A DNA stretch of 64,000 bases, from positions 186,001 to 250,000 of the forward strand of contig CAYLHO010000001.1 of NCBI GenBank assembly GCA_964383665.1, read 5' to 3'. Positions 41,756 through 49,961 of the stretch are shown here, piece by piece (position 1 is the first letter of the stretch; each line of letters starts with the position of its first letter). The notes beneath the pieces were generated by a model, which was not told where the DNA came from, made no database searches, and saw only the letters and a list, made by a program, of their open reading frames with translations. Made by a program: the position numbers and the translations under genes. The DNA comes from UMGS687 sp964383665 (lineage in GTDB: Bacteria > Bacillota > Clostridia > Christensenellales > UBA1242).

Positions 41756-42914
41756 TTTTCATAAGTTCGTTTTGAACAAATTCATTTTCCTTTTGGCTTG
41801 TTAAAGCAATTGAATGGGAAGTTATTGTGATTTCATTTGAAATTGCTTTTCCAATTCCAACAAGTCGTTTAACAAGTTGAACACTTGAAATTTTGTGCCC
41901 CATATACTCCCCTTCTTCGCTTGCAAAGAATTGATCTAATCGAGTTAAAATTCCAATAACGTCGAAAATGAAAAGTCTAACGCTTTTGCCGTCTTTCAAA
42001 AGGGTTGTGCAATGATTAATTGCGTTAACAACTGCGTAGTAACTTTCATCAAGAGAATTGTAATAGGTTGTTGCAAACATTTCAAGGTTGTCGTTTTGTT
42101 TTCCATAATAAATTACTTCTGGGGAAAGTTCAAGCCCAAGGAAAATAAGTTTTTCGTTTGAAGAAGGGTTTTGATTAATATCCTCAATTTCCTTAACAAT
42201 TTCCAAAATTGCTGTTTCTTCATCGTTAAAGAAGGAAATTGTTCGCTCCCCTCTTTTAATTATTCGCCCGAAAATGTCGGTTAATTTGCTTGGGATTTCA
42301 AAATTTGAAATGTCAATGTTGTTCCTTGTTCCAAAATAGAAAGAAGCCTCTTTTCCGTTGATTTCAACAATGTCGTTCAAAATTCCGCAATAATAGGCGT
42401 CGGCAAGTTTTCCTGTTCCAAGAAGTTTGTCGCCTTCGCGAAGATTGAATTTTTCAATTGTTTCCTTTGGAACATAGAAAAGCATGTTCTTGAAGTTGCC
42501 TTGAGTGTTAAGATTGTTGAGATAGAAATTTCCATTAACAGAATTAAGGAAACCAAAAACCTTTGAAGCATCATCTCCTGAAATTTGGTTGAAAAGTGTT
42601 GTGTTTTGAGCAAGACGTAATATGTTTGAATAGTTTTCTTGTTCAATTGGTTTTCGAAGCGCTAAAACATCTTGAGGGATTGATTCTTTAACAATGTTTG
42701 AAATTTTGGTTATTGTTTTAGGAGGACGCCCTTTGTTTGTTTGTCGAGCCTCAACTTTACGTTTCCCAGAAGAGATTTCCAAAATTTCGTTGCAAAGTTG
42801 AGCGCGTTTTTTTGTTGTTGGCGAAATAACGCCAAGAGTTCTTGCAAGTTCTCTAAGCTCATAAACACCCAGTTCATTAAGCATTTCTTTTGAAATTGTT
42901 TTTTTGTTTTCCAT
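41727..42914 (-). CDS. Rho-derived protein without ATPase P-loop
   Basis: 395 aa. Residues 12-48 are a Rho N-terminal domain (LNELGVYELRELARTLGV). Residues 60-66 KGRPPKT are AT-hook-like. Residues 118-170 match the Rho RNA-binding fold (FGFLN..FYVPKETIEKFNLREGDKLLGTGK). Residues 205-360 follow the Rho motor in order: LTDIFGRIIKRGERTISFF, LIFLGLELSPEVIYY, MFATTYYNSLDE, LFIFDVIGILTRLDQF. The Walker A site, APPKAGKT in Rho, reads FFNDEETA (228-235), so ATP hydrolysis is unlikely. Perhaps an RNA- or DNA-binding regulator. Leaderless promoter. Confidence 0.8.
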   Translation of the reverse strand: MENKKTISKEMLNELGVYELRELARTLGVISPTTKKRAQLCNEILEISSGKRKVEARQTNKGRPPKTITKISNIVKESIPQDVLALRKPIEQENYSNILRLAQNTTLFNQISGDDASKVFGFLNSVNGNFYLNNLNTQGNFKNMLFYVPKETIEKFNLREGDKLLGTGKLADAYYCGILNDIVEINGKEASFYFGTRNNIDISNFEIPSKLTDIFGRIIKRGERTISFFNDEETAILEIVKEIEDINQNPSSNEKLIFLGLELSPEVIYYGKQNDNLEMFATTYYNSLDESYYAVVNAINHCTTLLKDGKSVRLFIFDVIGILTRLDQFFASEEGEYMGHKISSVQLVKRLVGIGKAISNEITITSHSIALTSQKENEFVQNELMKIAKVIEPNK

Positions 42915-42923
42915 AATGCTTTT

Positions 42924-42952
42924 ATTATAAAGTATTTTTTTACAAAATACAA
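42924..42952 (-). promoter_or_regulatory. Promoter of Rho-like operon (near leaderless)
   Basis: TTGTAT, 17 bases, TATAAT; nine bases from -10 to ATG and no Shine-Dalgarno. Confidence 0.7.
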
Positions 42953-43009
42953 CATTTTTACATAAAAAAAAGGAAATTTGTAAAAATTTCCCTTTTAAAA
43001 AGAACTAAA

Positions 43010-43534
43010 TTATTTTGTTACTTCAATAATTCCGTATTCCCCATTTTGACGACGATAGAGAATGTTAATTTTTCCAGTTTCGGCGTTAAGGAAAACATAG
43101 AAATCATGGTCGACTGCTTCAAGCATGAAAACTGCTTCTTCTTCTGAAACAGGCGTAAGCGAAAAACTTTTTCTCTTTGAAATTTTTGAAGGTTTTTCGT
43201 CTGGAATTTCATCCAAGAACAAAAGTTCATCTGGAACTGCAGGAACTTTGAAATCCTTTTTCTTTCCTTTGAATTTTAAAATTTGTTTTTCAAGTTTTGG
43301 AAGCGCAACATCAAGGTTGTTATACATGTTTTCGCCTGCAACTTCTGAACGGAAAAATGCATTTTTTGTTGCAATGCTTATTTCAAGTTTAAAAAGATTT
43401 CCTTCTTTTTTGCAAACAACTTTGCATGAAGTGTTTTTATCGAAATACTTATCAAGTTTTCCAACTTTCTTTTCGATAAGCCCTTCAAGACGCGTTCCAA
43501 CGTCATAATTTTTTTCAACTATATCAATTTTCAT
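43010..43534 (-). CDS. hpf: Ribosome hibernation promoting factor, long form
   Basis: 174 aa. N-terminal S30AE domain (1-95) binds the 30S decoding site; linker; C-terminal dimerisation domain (SLTPVSEEEAVFMLEAVDHDFYVFLNAETGKINILYRRQNGEYGII) makes 100S ribosomes. GGAGGGGAG before ATG. Confidence 0.94.
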   Translation of the reverse strand: MKIDIVEKNYDVGTRLEGLIEKKVGKLDKYFDKNTSCKVVCKKEGNLFKLEISIATKNAFFRSEVAGENMYNNLDVALPKLEKQILKFKGKKKDFKVPAVPDELLFLDEIPDEKPSKISKRKSFSLTPVSEEEAVFMLEAVDHDFYVFLNAETGKINILYRRQNGEYGIIEVTK

Positions 43535-43587
43535 AATCTCCCCTCCATAAAAATGATATCAAATTAAATTAAAAATCCAAAACAATT

Positions 43588-44505
43588 TTAAGCCTCACCT
43601 TTAAAAAGTGCGATTTTGTTTTTAACAAGTTCTTTAATCTCTTGTTTTGCTTCGCTAAGGAAAATTCTTGGGTCAATTTCGCTTGGGCTTGCTTTAAGGG
43701 TCTTTCTTAACGAGGCAATAAAGGTTAAACGAATGTCGGTGTCAACATTAACTTTGCAAACGTTGTGCTCTTTGCAAATTTTTGCAATGTCTTCCCTGCA
43801 AACGCCTTTTGCTCCTTTAAGTTTTCCTCCTCTTGAGTTGATTTGTTTAATAATTTTTTGCTCAACTGTTGATGCACCATGAAGAACAATTGGGAATTTG
43901 CCAATTTCCTTTTCAATTTCAGAAAGAATTTCGAATTGAAGCTTTGGTTCTCCTTTAAATTTGTAAGCCCCATGAGAAGTTCCAATTGCAACAGCAACCG
44001 AACTGACGCCTGTTGATTGAACAAAATATTTTGCTTCAAGCGGATTTGTGTATTTTGCGTTTTTTTCGTCCACGTTAACGCTATCCTCAATTCCAGAAAG
44101 TGTTCCAATTTCGCCTTCAACAAAAACCCCATGCTTGTTTGCATAGCGAACAACTTTTTTTGTTAGTGCAACGTTATCTTGGAAAGGAAGGCTGCTTCCG
44201 TCAATCATAACTGAATCAAACCCGCTGTCGATTGCAAGTTTGCAAATTTCAAAGGATTTTCCATGGTCAAGATGCAAGAAAGCAGGATATTTTTTCTTTT
44301 CAGTTAACGCGTCGAACATAACAACAGTTGCGTCAACCCCCATATATTTTAGCGCGCTTTCGCTAACCGAGCAAATAACAGGCATTGCTTTTTCTTCGGC
44401 TGCTTCCAAAATTGCTTGAAGGGTTTCAAGATTATAAAAATTAAAAGCACCAATTGCATAATGCTTTTTAATTGCCTTTTCAAAACTTGCATAAATTGTG
44501 TCCAT
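43588..44505 (-). CDS. fba: Class II fructose-bisphosphate aldolase
   Basis: 305 aa; start at the Met seven bases after GGGG. Zinc ligands in HLDHGKSFE, GTSHGAYK and VLHGAST; phosphate-binding INSRGGKLKGAKGVC region; NVDTDIRL. Glycolytic cleavage of fructose-1,6-bisphosphate. Members of this subfamily can also act on tagatose-1,6-bisphosphate. Confidence 0.92.
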   Translation of the reverse strand: MDTIYASFEKAIKKHYAIGAFNFYNLETLQAILEAAEEKAMPVICSVSESALKYMGVDATVVMFDALTEKKKYPAFLHLDHGKSFEICKLAIDSGFDSVMIDGSSLPFQDNVALTKKVVRYANKHGVFVEGEIGTLSGIEDSVNVDEKNAKYTNPLEAKYFVQSTGVSSVAVAIGTSHGAYKFKGEPKLQFEILSEIEKEIGKFPIVLHGASTVEQKIIKQINSRGGKLKGAKGVCREDIAKICKEHNVCKVNVDTDIRLTFIASLRKTLKASPSEIDPRIFLSEAKQEIKELVKNKIALFKGEA

Positions 44506-44601
44506 AATTTTCCCCATTTTTCAACATAACTTTATCAAATAATCCAAAATTTGCCAAGCGATTTTGTAAGGTTGAGGCATAGAATTAGTTTGAGGAGAAA
44601 T

Positions 44602-45282
44602 ATGAAAAAATATTTAATAATTATTGCATGCGTAACACTTGTTGCGTTCATGGTTGCGCTTTTCAGCGGGTGTAGCGCAAATTCAAGCGAGAATTGCATT
44701 TCCGATTTGCGATATGGAATTTTTGACGGCGAATGCGAAGAATACAACGCAAGTTTTGTTTATGGAATGAGAGAAAAACCATATTATCTTGATGGAGTTT
44801 CAAACAAAAAAGTTGAATTTGGAATTATAACAGTTGTTTTTTCAAGCAAACCAGCCGACAACGAAACTGTAACCTACTCTCTTAAACTAGACAACGAAAT
44901 AATTTCTGGTGAACTTGAAAAAAGCCCATATTCAAATGAGTATATGGCGGACGTTGGAAAACTTTGCAGCGAGGATAGCATTGTTTCGCTTAAAGTTTCT
45001 GTTTCAAATGAAAACGGAACAGAAGTTAATTTAACGAATAAAAGTAAGAGTTGGACAATTTCCTGTTCAAAAGCGCAGGAACTTGGGTTTGAAGCTCTTA
45101 AAACAAACATTGAAAGATTTGACAAAGACGGAAAAACCTATGAGGTTTATGTTAAAATAATTTCGCAACAACAAACCAATTTTGGGAAATATTATTGGAA
45201 TGTTAGTGTTGTTTCAAAAGACGGGGAAAAGCATTCTGTTTTGTTTTCAACAGAAAGCGAGGACATATTGGTTAAAAACTAA
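44602..45282 (+). CDS. Lipoprotein of unknown function
   Basis: 226 aa from the ATG after GAGGAG. Lipobox LFSGC with Cys24; mature part has Ig-like beta patterns (EFGIITVVFSSKPADNETVTYSLKLDNEIISG) and a second half resembling a small alpha+beta domain. No family recognised; outer face of the membrane. Confidence 0.75.
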   Translation: MKKYLIIIACVTLVAFMVALFSGCSANSSENCISDLRYGIFDGECEEYNASFVYGMREKPYYLDGVSNKKVEFGIITVVFSSKPADNETVTYSLKLDNEIISGELEKSPYSNEYMADVGKLCSEDSIVSLKVSVSNENGTEVNLTNKSKSWTISCSKAQELGFEALKTNIERFDKDGKTYEVYVKIISQQQTNFGKYYWNVSVVSKDGEKHSVLFSTESEDILVKN

Positions 45283-45306
45283 AAAAGGCTGTTAAAGCCT
45301 TTTTTT
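45281..45306. terminator. Bidirectional terminator
   Basis: AAAAAAGGCT GTTA AAGCCTTTTTT between convergent genes. Confidence 0.8.
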
Positions 45307-46945
45307 AAAACAATCCATCAATTTTTTCGTTTTCATCAATTTTCATTGAAAGCGCTGCTGGTTTTTTTGAAAGCCCCGGCATAAGCAGCATGTTTCCAAG
45401 AAGAACAACAATGAAGCCTGCACCGCTTCGAATTTCAACATCTCTAACAACAAGTTCAAAATTCTTTGGCGCTCCAAGAAGATTTTGATTGTCGGAAAGA
45501 CTGTATTGCGTTTTTGCAACACAAATTGGAAGCCTATCGAGCCCAAGTTTCTTAACCTTCTTAAGCGATTTTTCTGCTTGTTGAGAGTAGGAAATTTTTG
45601 TTGTCCCATAAACGCTTTTAGCAAGTTTTTTAATTTTTGTTTTGATGCTGTCGGAAAGCTCATAACTATAATTTAATTTTGAGTTCATGTTGCAGGCTTT
45701 AATAACTTGGTCGGCAAGGTCAAGCGCACCTTTCCCGCCCTTTCCCCAGACATCGCAAATTGCAAAGCCTGTTTTTTCGTTTTGGGCGAATTTTTTAATA
45801 ACTTCAATTTCGGAATCTGTGTCGGTTGCATATTTGTTAAGTGTAATAACAATTGGAATGTTAAAGTTTTTTAAGATGTTAACATGCGCTTTAAGATTTT
45901 CAAGTCCAATTTCAACAGCGCTAACATTTTCTTTTGAAAGATTTAATTTATTCTCGCCACCATGAAGTTTTAGCGCTGGGATTGTTGCAACAAGAACAAC
46001 AGTTGCAGGTTTCAAATTCCCTTCGCGGCAAACAATGTTAAAGAATTTTTCCGCGCCCAAATCGCTTCCAAAACCTGCCTCGGTTATTGCGTAGTTGCTT
46101 GTTGAAGCTGCAAAATTTGTTGCAATTAAACTGCTGCAGCCATGCGCAATGTTGGCAAACGGACCGCAATGAACAACAGCCGGAGTTTTTCCAATTGTTT
46201 GAACAAGATTTGGCTTTAGTGCATCTTTAAGCAAAATTGTCATGGCATCTTCTGCGCCAAGATCGCGTGCGAAAACTGGATTCCCCTTTTTGTTATATCC
46301 AACAAGAATGTTTCCAAGGCGAGTTTTGAGATCGGAAATGTCTTTTGAAAGACTTAAAATTGCCATAACTTCGCTTGCCGCAGTAATTGTAAATTCTTCC
46401 TCTCTTGGAATCGCACTGTTACTTTTTGAAACGGTAACTTCGCGAAGCGCGCGGTCGTTAAGATCTAAACAACGCTTAAAAACAACATCTTTAATTTCAA
46501 GTTCATTTCCTTGAAAAATGTGGTTATCGATTAAACTTGAAAGTAAGTTGTTTGCGCTTGTTATTGCGTGGAAATCGCCTGTGAAATGTAAATTAATTTC
46601 TTCCATCGGCAAAATTTGGCTTTGCCCGCCACCGGTTGCCCCGCCCTTAATTCCAAAAACTGGGCCAAGAGAAGGTTCGCGAAGAGAAAGACAAACGCTT
46701 TTCCTTTTAAGAGAAAGCGCGTCGGCAAGGCCAATTGAAACAGTTGTTTTTCCGTTTCCTGCCGAAGTTGGATTGATTGCTGTAACAAGAATTAACTTCC
46801 CGTTTTTCTTTCCCTTTGTTAAATTCTTAATTTTTGCAATGTAGTTTCCATAAAGGAACAAATCGTTTTTGCAAAGCGAAAGTTTTCTTGCAATCTTAAC
46901 GATATTTTCTTTTTTAACTTGACGTGCAATTTCAATGTCTGTCAT
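45305..46945 (-). CDS. fhs: Formate-tetrahydrofolate ligase
   Basis: 546 aa. ATP-dependent formylation of THF; feeds purine synthesis and the one-carbon pool. P-loop NPTSAGNGKTT, LREPSLGPVFGIKGGATGGG, and FTGDFHAITSANNLL as in the family. Start at ATG five bases after GAGG; the GTG two codons earlier is part of the ribosome site. Confidence 0.96.
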   Translation of the reverse strand: MTDIEIARQVKKENIVKIARKLSLCKNDLFLYGNYIAKIKNLTKGKKNGKLILVTAINPTSAGNGKTTVSIGLADALSLKRKSVCLSLREPSLGPVFGIKGGATGGGQSQILPMEEINLHFTGDFHAITSANNLLSSLIDNHIFQGNELEIKDVVFKRCLDLNDRALREVTVSKSNSAIPREEEFTITAASEVMAILSLSKDISDLKTRLGNILVGYNKKGNPVFARDLGAEDAMTILLKDALKPNLVQTIGKTPAVVHCGPFANIAHGCSSLIATNFAASTSNYAITEAGFGSDLGAEKFFNIVCREGNLKPATVVLVATIPALKLHGGENKLNLSKENVSAVEIGLENLKAHVNILKNFNIPIVITLNKYATDTDSEIEVIKKFAQNEKTGFAICDVWGKGGKGALDLADQVIKACNMNSKLNYSYELSDSIKTKIKKLAKSVYGTTKISYSQQAEKSLKKVKKLGLDRLPICVAKTQYSLSDNQNLLGAPKNFELVVRDVEIRSGAGFIVVLLGNMLLMPGLSKKPAALSMKIDENEKIDGLF

Positions 46946-47069
46946 TTTCACCTCATTCTTTCTCCCATTTTATCATAAAAAAGAAAAAGATAAAAACTTT
47001 TCCTTTAAAAACATTTGCAAATTTTTTATAAAGTGATAAACTATCGATAAATTTAAAAGAGGTGGAAAA

Positions 47070-47534
47070 ATGAGAGGTTTTGAAAGAGTTAAAGATGAAT
47101 TTGTTAAATATGACGAAAAGGAAACAAAAATGCCTGTTCGAGCAACAAAAAATTCATGTGGATACGATTTCTACAGTCCAATTGACATAACAATTAAACC
47201 AGGAGAAAGCGAACTTATTTGGACAAATGTTAAAGCATTTTTTAACGAAAATGAAGTTCTTTTCTTGTTTGTAACAAGTAAAATGGGCGCAAGACACATC
47301 ATGATTGCAAACGGAACGGGAGTTATTGAATGCGACTATTTCTCTAACCCATCAAACGACGGTAATTTGGGCTTTCGCCTTATAAATCTTGGGAAAGAAG
47401 ATTATGTTATAAAACGCGGAGATAAAATTGGGCAAGGGGTTTTCACCTATTTCCTTCGTGCAGACAATGAAGAGGAAGTTACAGCTGTTCGCCAAGGCGG
47501 CTTTGGCTCAACAAGCAAAGGATTCTCAAATTAA
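47070..47534 (+). CDS. dut: dUTP diphosphatase
   Basis: 154 aa trimeric-type dUTPase. Motifs KNSCGYDFYSP, TSKMGARH, NGTGVIECDYF, RGDKIGQGVF and the C-terminal RQGGFGSTSKG that closes on the substrate. GAGGTGG before ATG. Confidence 0.9.
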   Translation: MRGFERVKDEFVKYDEKETKMPVRATKNSCGYDFYSPIDITIKPGESELIWTNVKAFFNENEVLFLFVTSKMGARHIMIANGTGVIECDYFSNPSNDGNLGFRLINLGKEDYVIKRGDKIGQGVFTYFLRADNEEEVTAVRQGGFGSTSKGFSN

Positions 47535-47569
47535 CGAACAATCTTTTTTAATTTTTTGATAAAAAACAG

Positions 47570-47598
47570 TTGCAAAAGAAAATTAAATATGCTAATAT
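47570..47598 (+). promoter_or_regulatory. tRNA-Ser promoter
   Basis: TTGCAA, 17 bases, TAATAT. Confidence 0.65.
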
Positions 47599-47653
47599 AA
47601 CAAAAGTTAATTGAAAATTTGTGTTTTAGTTTTAACCTTTTTCAATTAAGTGT

Positions 47654-47741
47654 GGAGGTTTGGCTGAGCGGTCTAAAGCACCGGTCTTGAAAACCGGCGA
47701 TGTGAAAGCATCCTAGAGTTCGAATCTCTAAGCCTCCGCCA
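47654..47741 (+). tRNA. tRNA-Ser(TGA)
   Basis: 88 nt with CCA. Acceptor GGAGGTT, long variable arm GATGTGAAAGCATC, anticodon loop CTTGAAA giving TGA. Confidence 0.96.
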
Positions 47742-47746
47742 CAGCA

Positions 47747-47774
47747 AGAGCACTTTTTAAAGTGCTCTTTTTTG
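47747..47774 (+). terminator. Terminator of tRNA-Ser
   Basis: AGAGCACTTT / AAAGTGCTCT with T6. Confidence 0.85.
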
Positions 47775-47810
47775 TTAGTTCCTTAAGAAGACTATGGCGC
47801 TTTTGCTTTA

Positions 47811-47843
47811 AAAAAGCCTAGCATTTTTTGCTAAGCTTTTTTT
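47811..47843. terminator. Terminator ending the Asn-leader unit
   Basis: AAAAAGCCTAGC / GCTAAGCTTTTTT hairpin, usable on both strands; on the minus strand it follows the tiny ORF at 47895-47942. Confidence 0.6.
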
Positions 47844-47894
47844 ACCCAAAGTTATTATGATTTTTTATTAAATTATGATTTTTTTATTAAACTT

Positions 47895-47942
47895 TTAAAG
47901 CAATTTGATTTTTCTTTTTCGACATTGCTCAAGAGATTCCAT
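47895..47942 (-). pseudogene. Tiny ORF after attenuator, possible gene remnant
   Basis: CAGGAGG is followed by ATG and 15 codons to TAA; an overlapping frame starting at TTG (12 bases after the GGAGG) gives 19 codons rich in Lys and Ser. Neither resembles a known protein. Position directly behind a leader-peptide terminator suggests the eroded start of a formerly regulated gene. A 19-bp direct repeat of TTTAATAAAAAATCATAAT (minus strand) follows. Confidence 0.35.
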
Positions 47943-47959
47943 ATCCTCCTGTTTTAAAT

Positions 47960-47995
47960 TAAAAAAACACCCTTGGAAGGTTTCCAAAGGTGTTA
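47960..47995 (-). terminator. Attenuator-type terminator
   Basis: AACACC-T-TTGGAA loop ACC, TTCCAA-G-GGTGTT, then T7, 28 bases after the leader-peptide stop codon. Confidence 0.8.
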
Positions 47996-48022
47996 TTTCC
48001 TAATTTAATTTAAATGCTAGAT

Positions 48023-48103
48023 TTAATTCATAACAACAAAAAGAAACCCACAAATATGTGTGCTATTCAAATTATTGTTGTTATTATTGATTAATATGAG
48101 CAT
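48023..48103 (-). CDS. 26-aa leader peptide with six Asn in a row
   Basis: Starts MLILI, then six consecutive Asn (AAT AAT AAC AAC AAT AAT), another Asn after Leu, and ends ...FLFVVMN. Preceded by AAAGGAG with five-base spacing and a strong SigA promoter, followed by a terminator. This is the layout of amino-acid-responsive attenuators, where ribosomes stall on repeated codons when the charged tRNA is scarce. Codons GTT-GTT-ATG offer TGTTAT to pair with ATAACA at the terminator base, a possible antiterminator. Confidence 0.65.
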   Translation of the reverse strand: MLILINNNNNNLNSTHICGFLFVVMN

Positions 48104-48130
48104 TTTTTCTCCTTTTCAAATTTCACAATT

Positions 48131-48159
48131 GTTATATTCATTTTGGAACAAAATGTCAA
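48131..48159 (-). promoter_or_regulatory. Promoter of Asn-leader unit
   Basis: TTGACA (48154-48159), 17 bases, TATAAC (48131-48136). Apart from this unit and the terminators, 47742-48287 shows no gene. Confidence 0.8.
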
Positions 48160-48287
48160 CATAATTTTTTAAGATGTAAAACGCTCGAGATGTTCAGGCT
48201 TATAACAATAAAATTTGATGCAATTGAGTTCTGTAATTTAAAAAGGTTAAATCTTGATAAAAACACAATATGTTGCGGTATTACTTT

Positions 48288-48318
48288 TGCATATCACACA
48301 AGTTAAAATGCATAGCAC
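48288..48318. promoter_or_regulatory. Two TGCATAGYAC-type sites before the PadR gene
   Basis: TGCATATCAC at 48288 and exact TGCATAGCAC at 48309, 21 bp apart (two turns), just upstream of the -35 box. Confidence 0.5.
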
Positions 48319-48329
48319 ATGCTATTTAG

Positions 48330-48358
48330 TTGACTTTTTTGTTATATTTTGTTATATA
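48330..48358 (+). promoter_or_regulatory. Promoter of PadR-membrane gene
   Basis: TTGACT (48330-48335), 17 bases, TATATA (48353-48358). Confidence 0.7.
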
Positions 48359-48376
48359 AAAAATTGAGGTATACAT

Positions 48377-49927
48377 ATGGACATAAACGAATTCCCTCGC
48401 GGGCAACTTAATCCAACAATCCTTTCTTGTTTGGTTTCGGGCGATAAATATGGCTACGAAATTATTGAAGAGATTAAAGCAAAAACAGGAATTGAAATTA
48501 AACAACCATCGCTCTATAGCAGTTTGAAAAGAATGGAGGTTCAAAAACTTGTTTCCTCCTATTGGAAAGACAGCGCAATTGGCGGCAAAAGACATTACTA
48601 TTGTTTAACTAATGACGGAAGAAAATTTTTGGAAGAAAATCCAGTTGATTTTTCAATTTATGGGGTTTCCGCTTCCGTTTCAACTTCACAAGAGAAAAAC
48701 GAGACTAACGATGAAGTTGTTGAAAAAAGTTTTGTTGAAGAACCAAAACTGAATGTAATTGAAGAATATCGCGAACCAAATGGAAGCGGAATTGTTTTAA
48801 ACAGCGCAAAGCCAGTTTCAATTGTTCCGGAAGAAAAACACGAAGTTGAGGTTGAAAGTGAACCTGTTCAATTTGCTGCTCAAGAAAACCTTTTTAACCT
48901 TGCGCAGGAAGCAAATCAAGAAGAAAAAGTTGAACAGAAGCCGGTTGAAAAAGTTGAAGAACCAAGCCATGAGCAATATGATTTGTTTAACGAAGTTGAC
49001 ATGGCGGCAGATGATGGGAAATTCATAACGGAAACATTAGAGGATTACTCTTTCCCAAAATTTGAGAAATTTGAACCTGCAACCTTAAACATTGAACAAC
49101 GCAACACATCATATCTTAACTCAAAGATTAAAGAGAAAGAAGCTAAACCAAGCAAAAAAGAGAACGAAATGTATCAAGAAAAGATTTCCGATCTTATGGT
49201 TAAGCCTTTCGACCACGAAAAATCAATGGCTAAAATTCAACATAAAATTGATGAGTTTGAGGCTCAAAAGAAACGAGAAAAAGAACTTCTTGAAGTTCCT
49301 GCTCGACTTAACACGCCAGCAAAACAAGAAAAGCCAAAGAAAGAACACTTTGATAAGGTTGAGAACACATATGTTCGCGAAAAAACTGAATCAAAAATTT
49401 TTAACAGCTATTCAAGTCTTGAAACTTATTATGGCTCGAAAGGAATTGGATTTGCGCAATATCGCGGAAAGGACAAGAACGCTTCGCAATATGTTAATCC
49501 TGCTCTAACACGTTTTGTTCGCGGAATTTCGTTCTTTATTTTAAGTTTAATTTTGTCTTTTGCATTCTATTTTTGCGTTCAATCCGATTCAATTGGAAAA
49601 GCAATTTATATTGTTATTCCATGCCTTGCGCTTTGCCTTGCCGGATTTTATGCCTACTTATACTATAAATCCAAAAACAGAAACATAATTCAAATGAAAA
49701 AAGAAGAGCCTTCGCCATGGCTATATGCTCTTGCAGGGGCTGCATTAATTCTTGTTGTTATTGCAATTAACCTTATAATTGGTTTCCGTGCTGAAACAAC
49801 AATGAAATTTTTCCCTCTTTTAATCTACCCAATTGTTTTGTTACTTCATGTTGTTTTATTCTGGCCAATCAACAAACTTGTTGAACAGATTGTTAGAAAA
49901 ATTCGAAGAATTGTTAAATATAAATAA
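48377..49927 (+). CDS. PadR-type DNA-binding domain fused to membrane domain
   Basis: 516 aa. Residues 1-92 are a PadR winged helix (LNPTILSCLVSGDKYGYEIIEEIKAK..QPSLYSSLKRMEVQKLV..GGKRHYYCLTNDGRKFLEE). A long acidic, Glu/Lys-rich linker (93-370) joins it to four membrane helices (about 381-400, 411-430, 443-464, 473-495) and a basic tail. PadR proteins are normally soluble repressors of about 110-180 aa, so a membrane-tethered regulator is unusual. GAGG before the ATG. Confidence 0.85.
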   Translation: MDINEFPRGQLNPTILSCLVSGDKYGYEIIEEIKAKTGIEIKQPSLYSSLKRMEVQKLVSSYWKDSAIGGKRHYYCLTNDGRKFLEENPVDFSIYGVSASVSTSQEKNETNDEVVEKSFVEEPKLNVIEEYREPNGSGIVLNSAKPVSIVPEEKHEVEVESEPVQFAAQENLFNLAQEANQEEKVEQKPVEKVEEPSHEQYDLFNEVDMAADDGKFITETLEDYSFPKFEKFEPATLNIEQRNTSYLNSKIKEKEAKPSKKENEMYQEKISDLMVKPFDHEKSMAKIQHKIDEFEAQKKREKELLEVPARLNTPAKQEKPKKEHFDKVENTYVREKTESKIFNSYSSLETYYGSKGIGFAQYRGKDKNASQYVNPALTRFVRGISFFILSLILSFAFYFCVQSDSIGKAIYIVIPCLALCLAGFYAYLYYKSKNRNIIQMKKEEPSPWLYALAGAALILVVIAINLIIGFRAETTMKFFPLLIYPIVLLLHVVLFWPINKLVEQIVRKIRRIVKYK

Positions 49928-49955
49928 AAGGCTTTAAATAAGCCTTTTATTTTTT
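49926..49955. terminator. Bidirectional terminator
   Basis: AAAAGGCTT / AAGCCTTTT plus T-run between convergent genes. Confidence 0.8.
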
Positions 49956-49961
49956 TGTATT

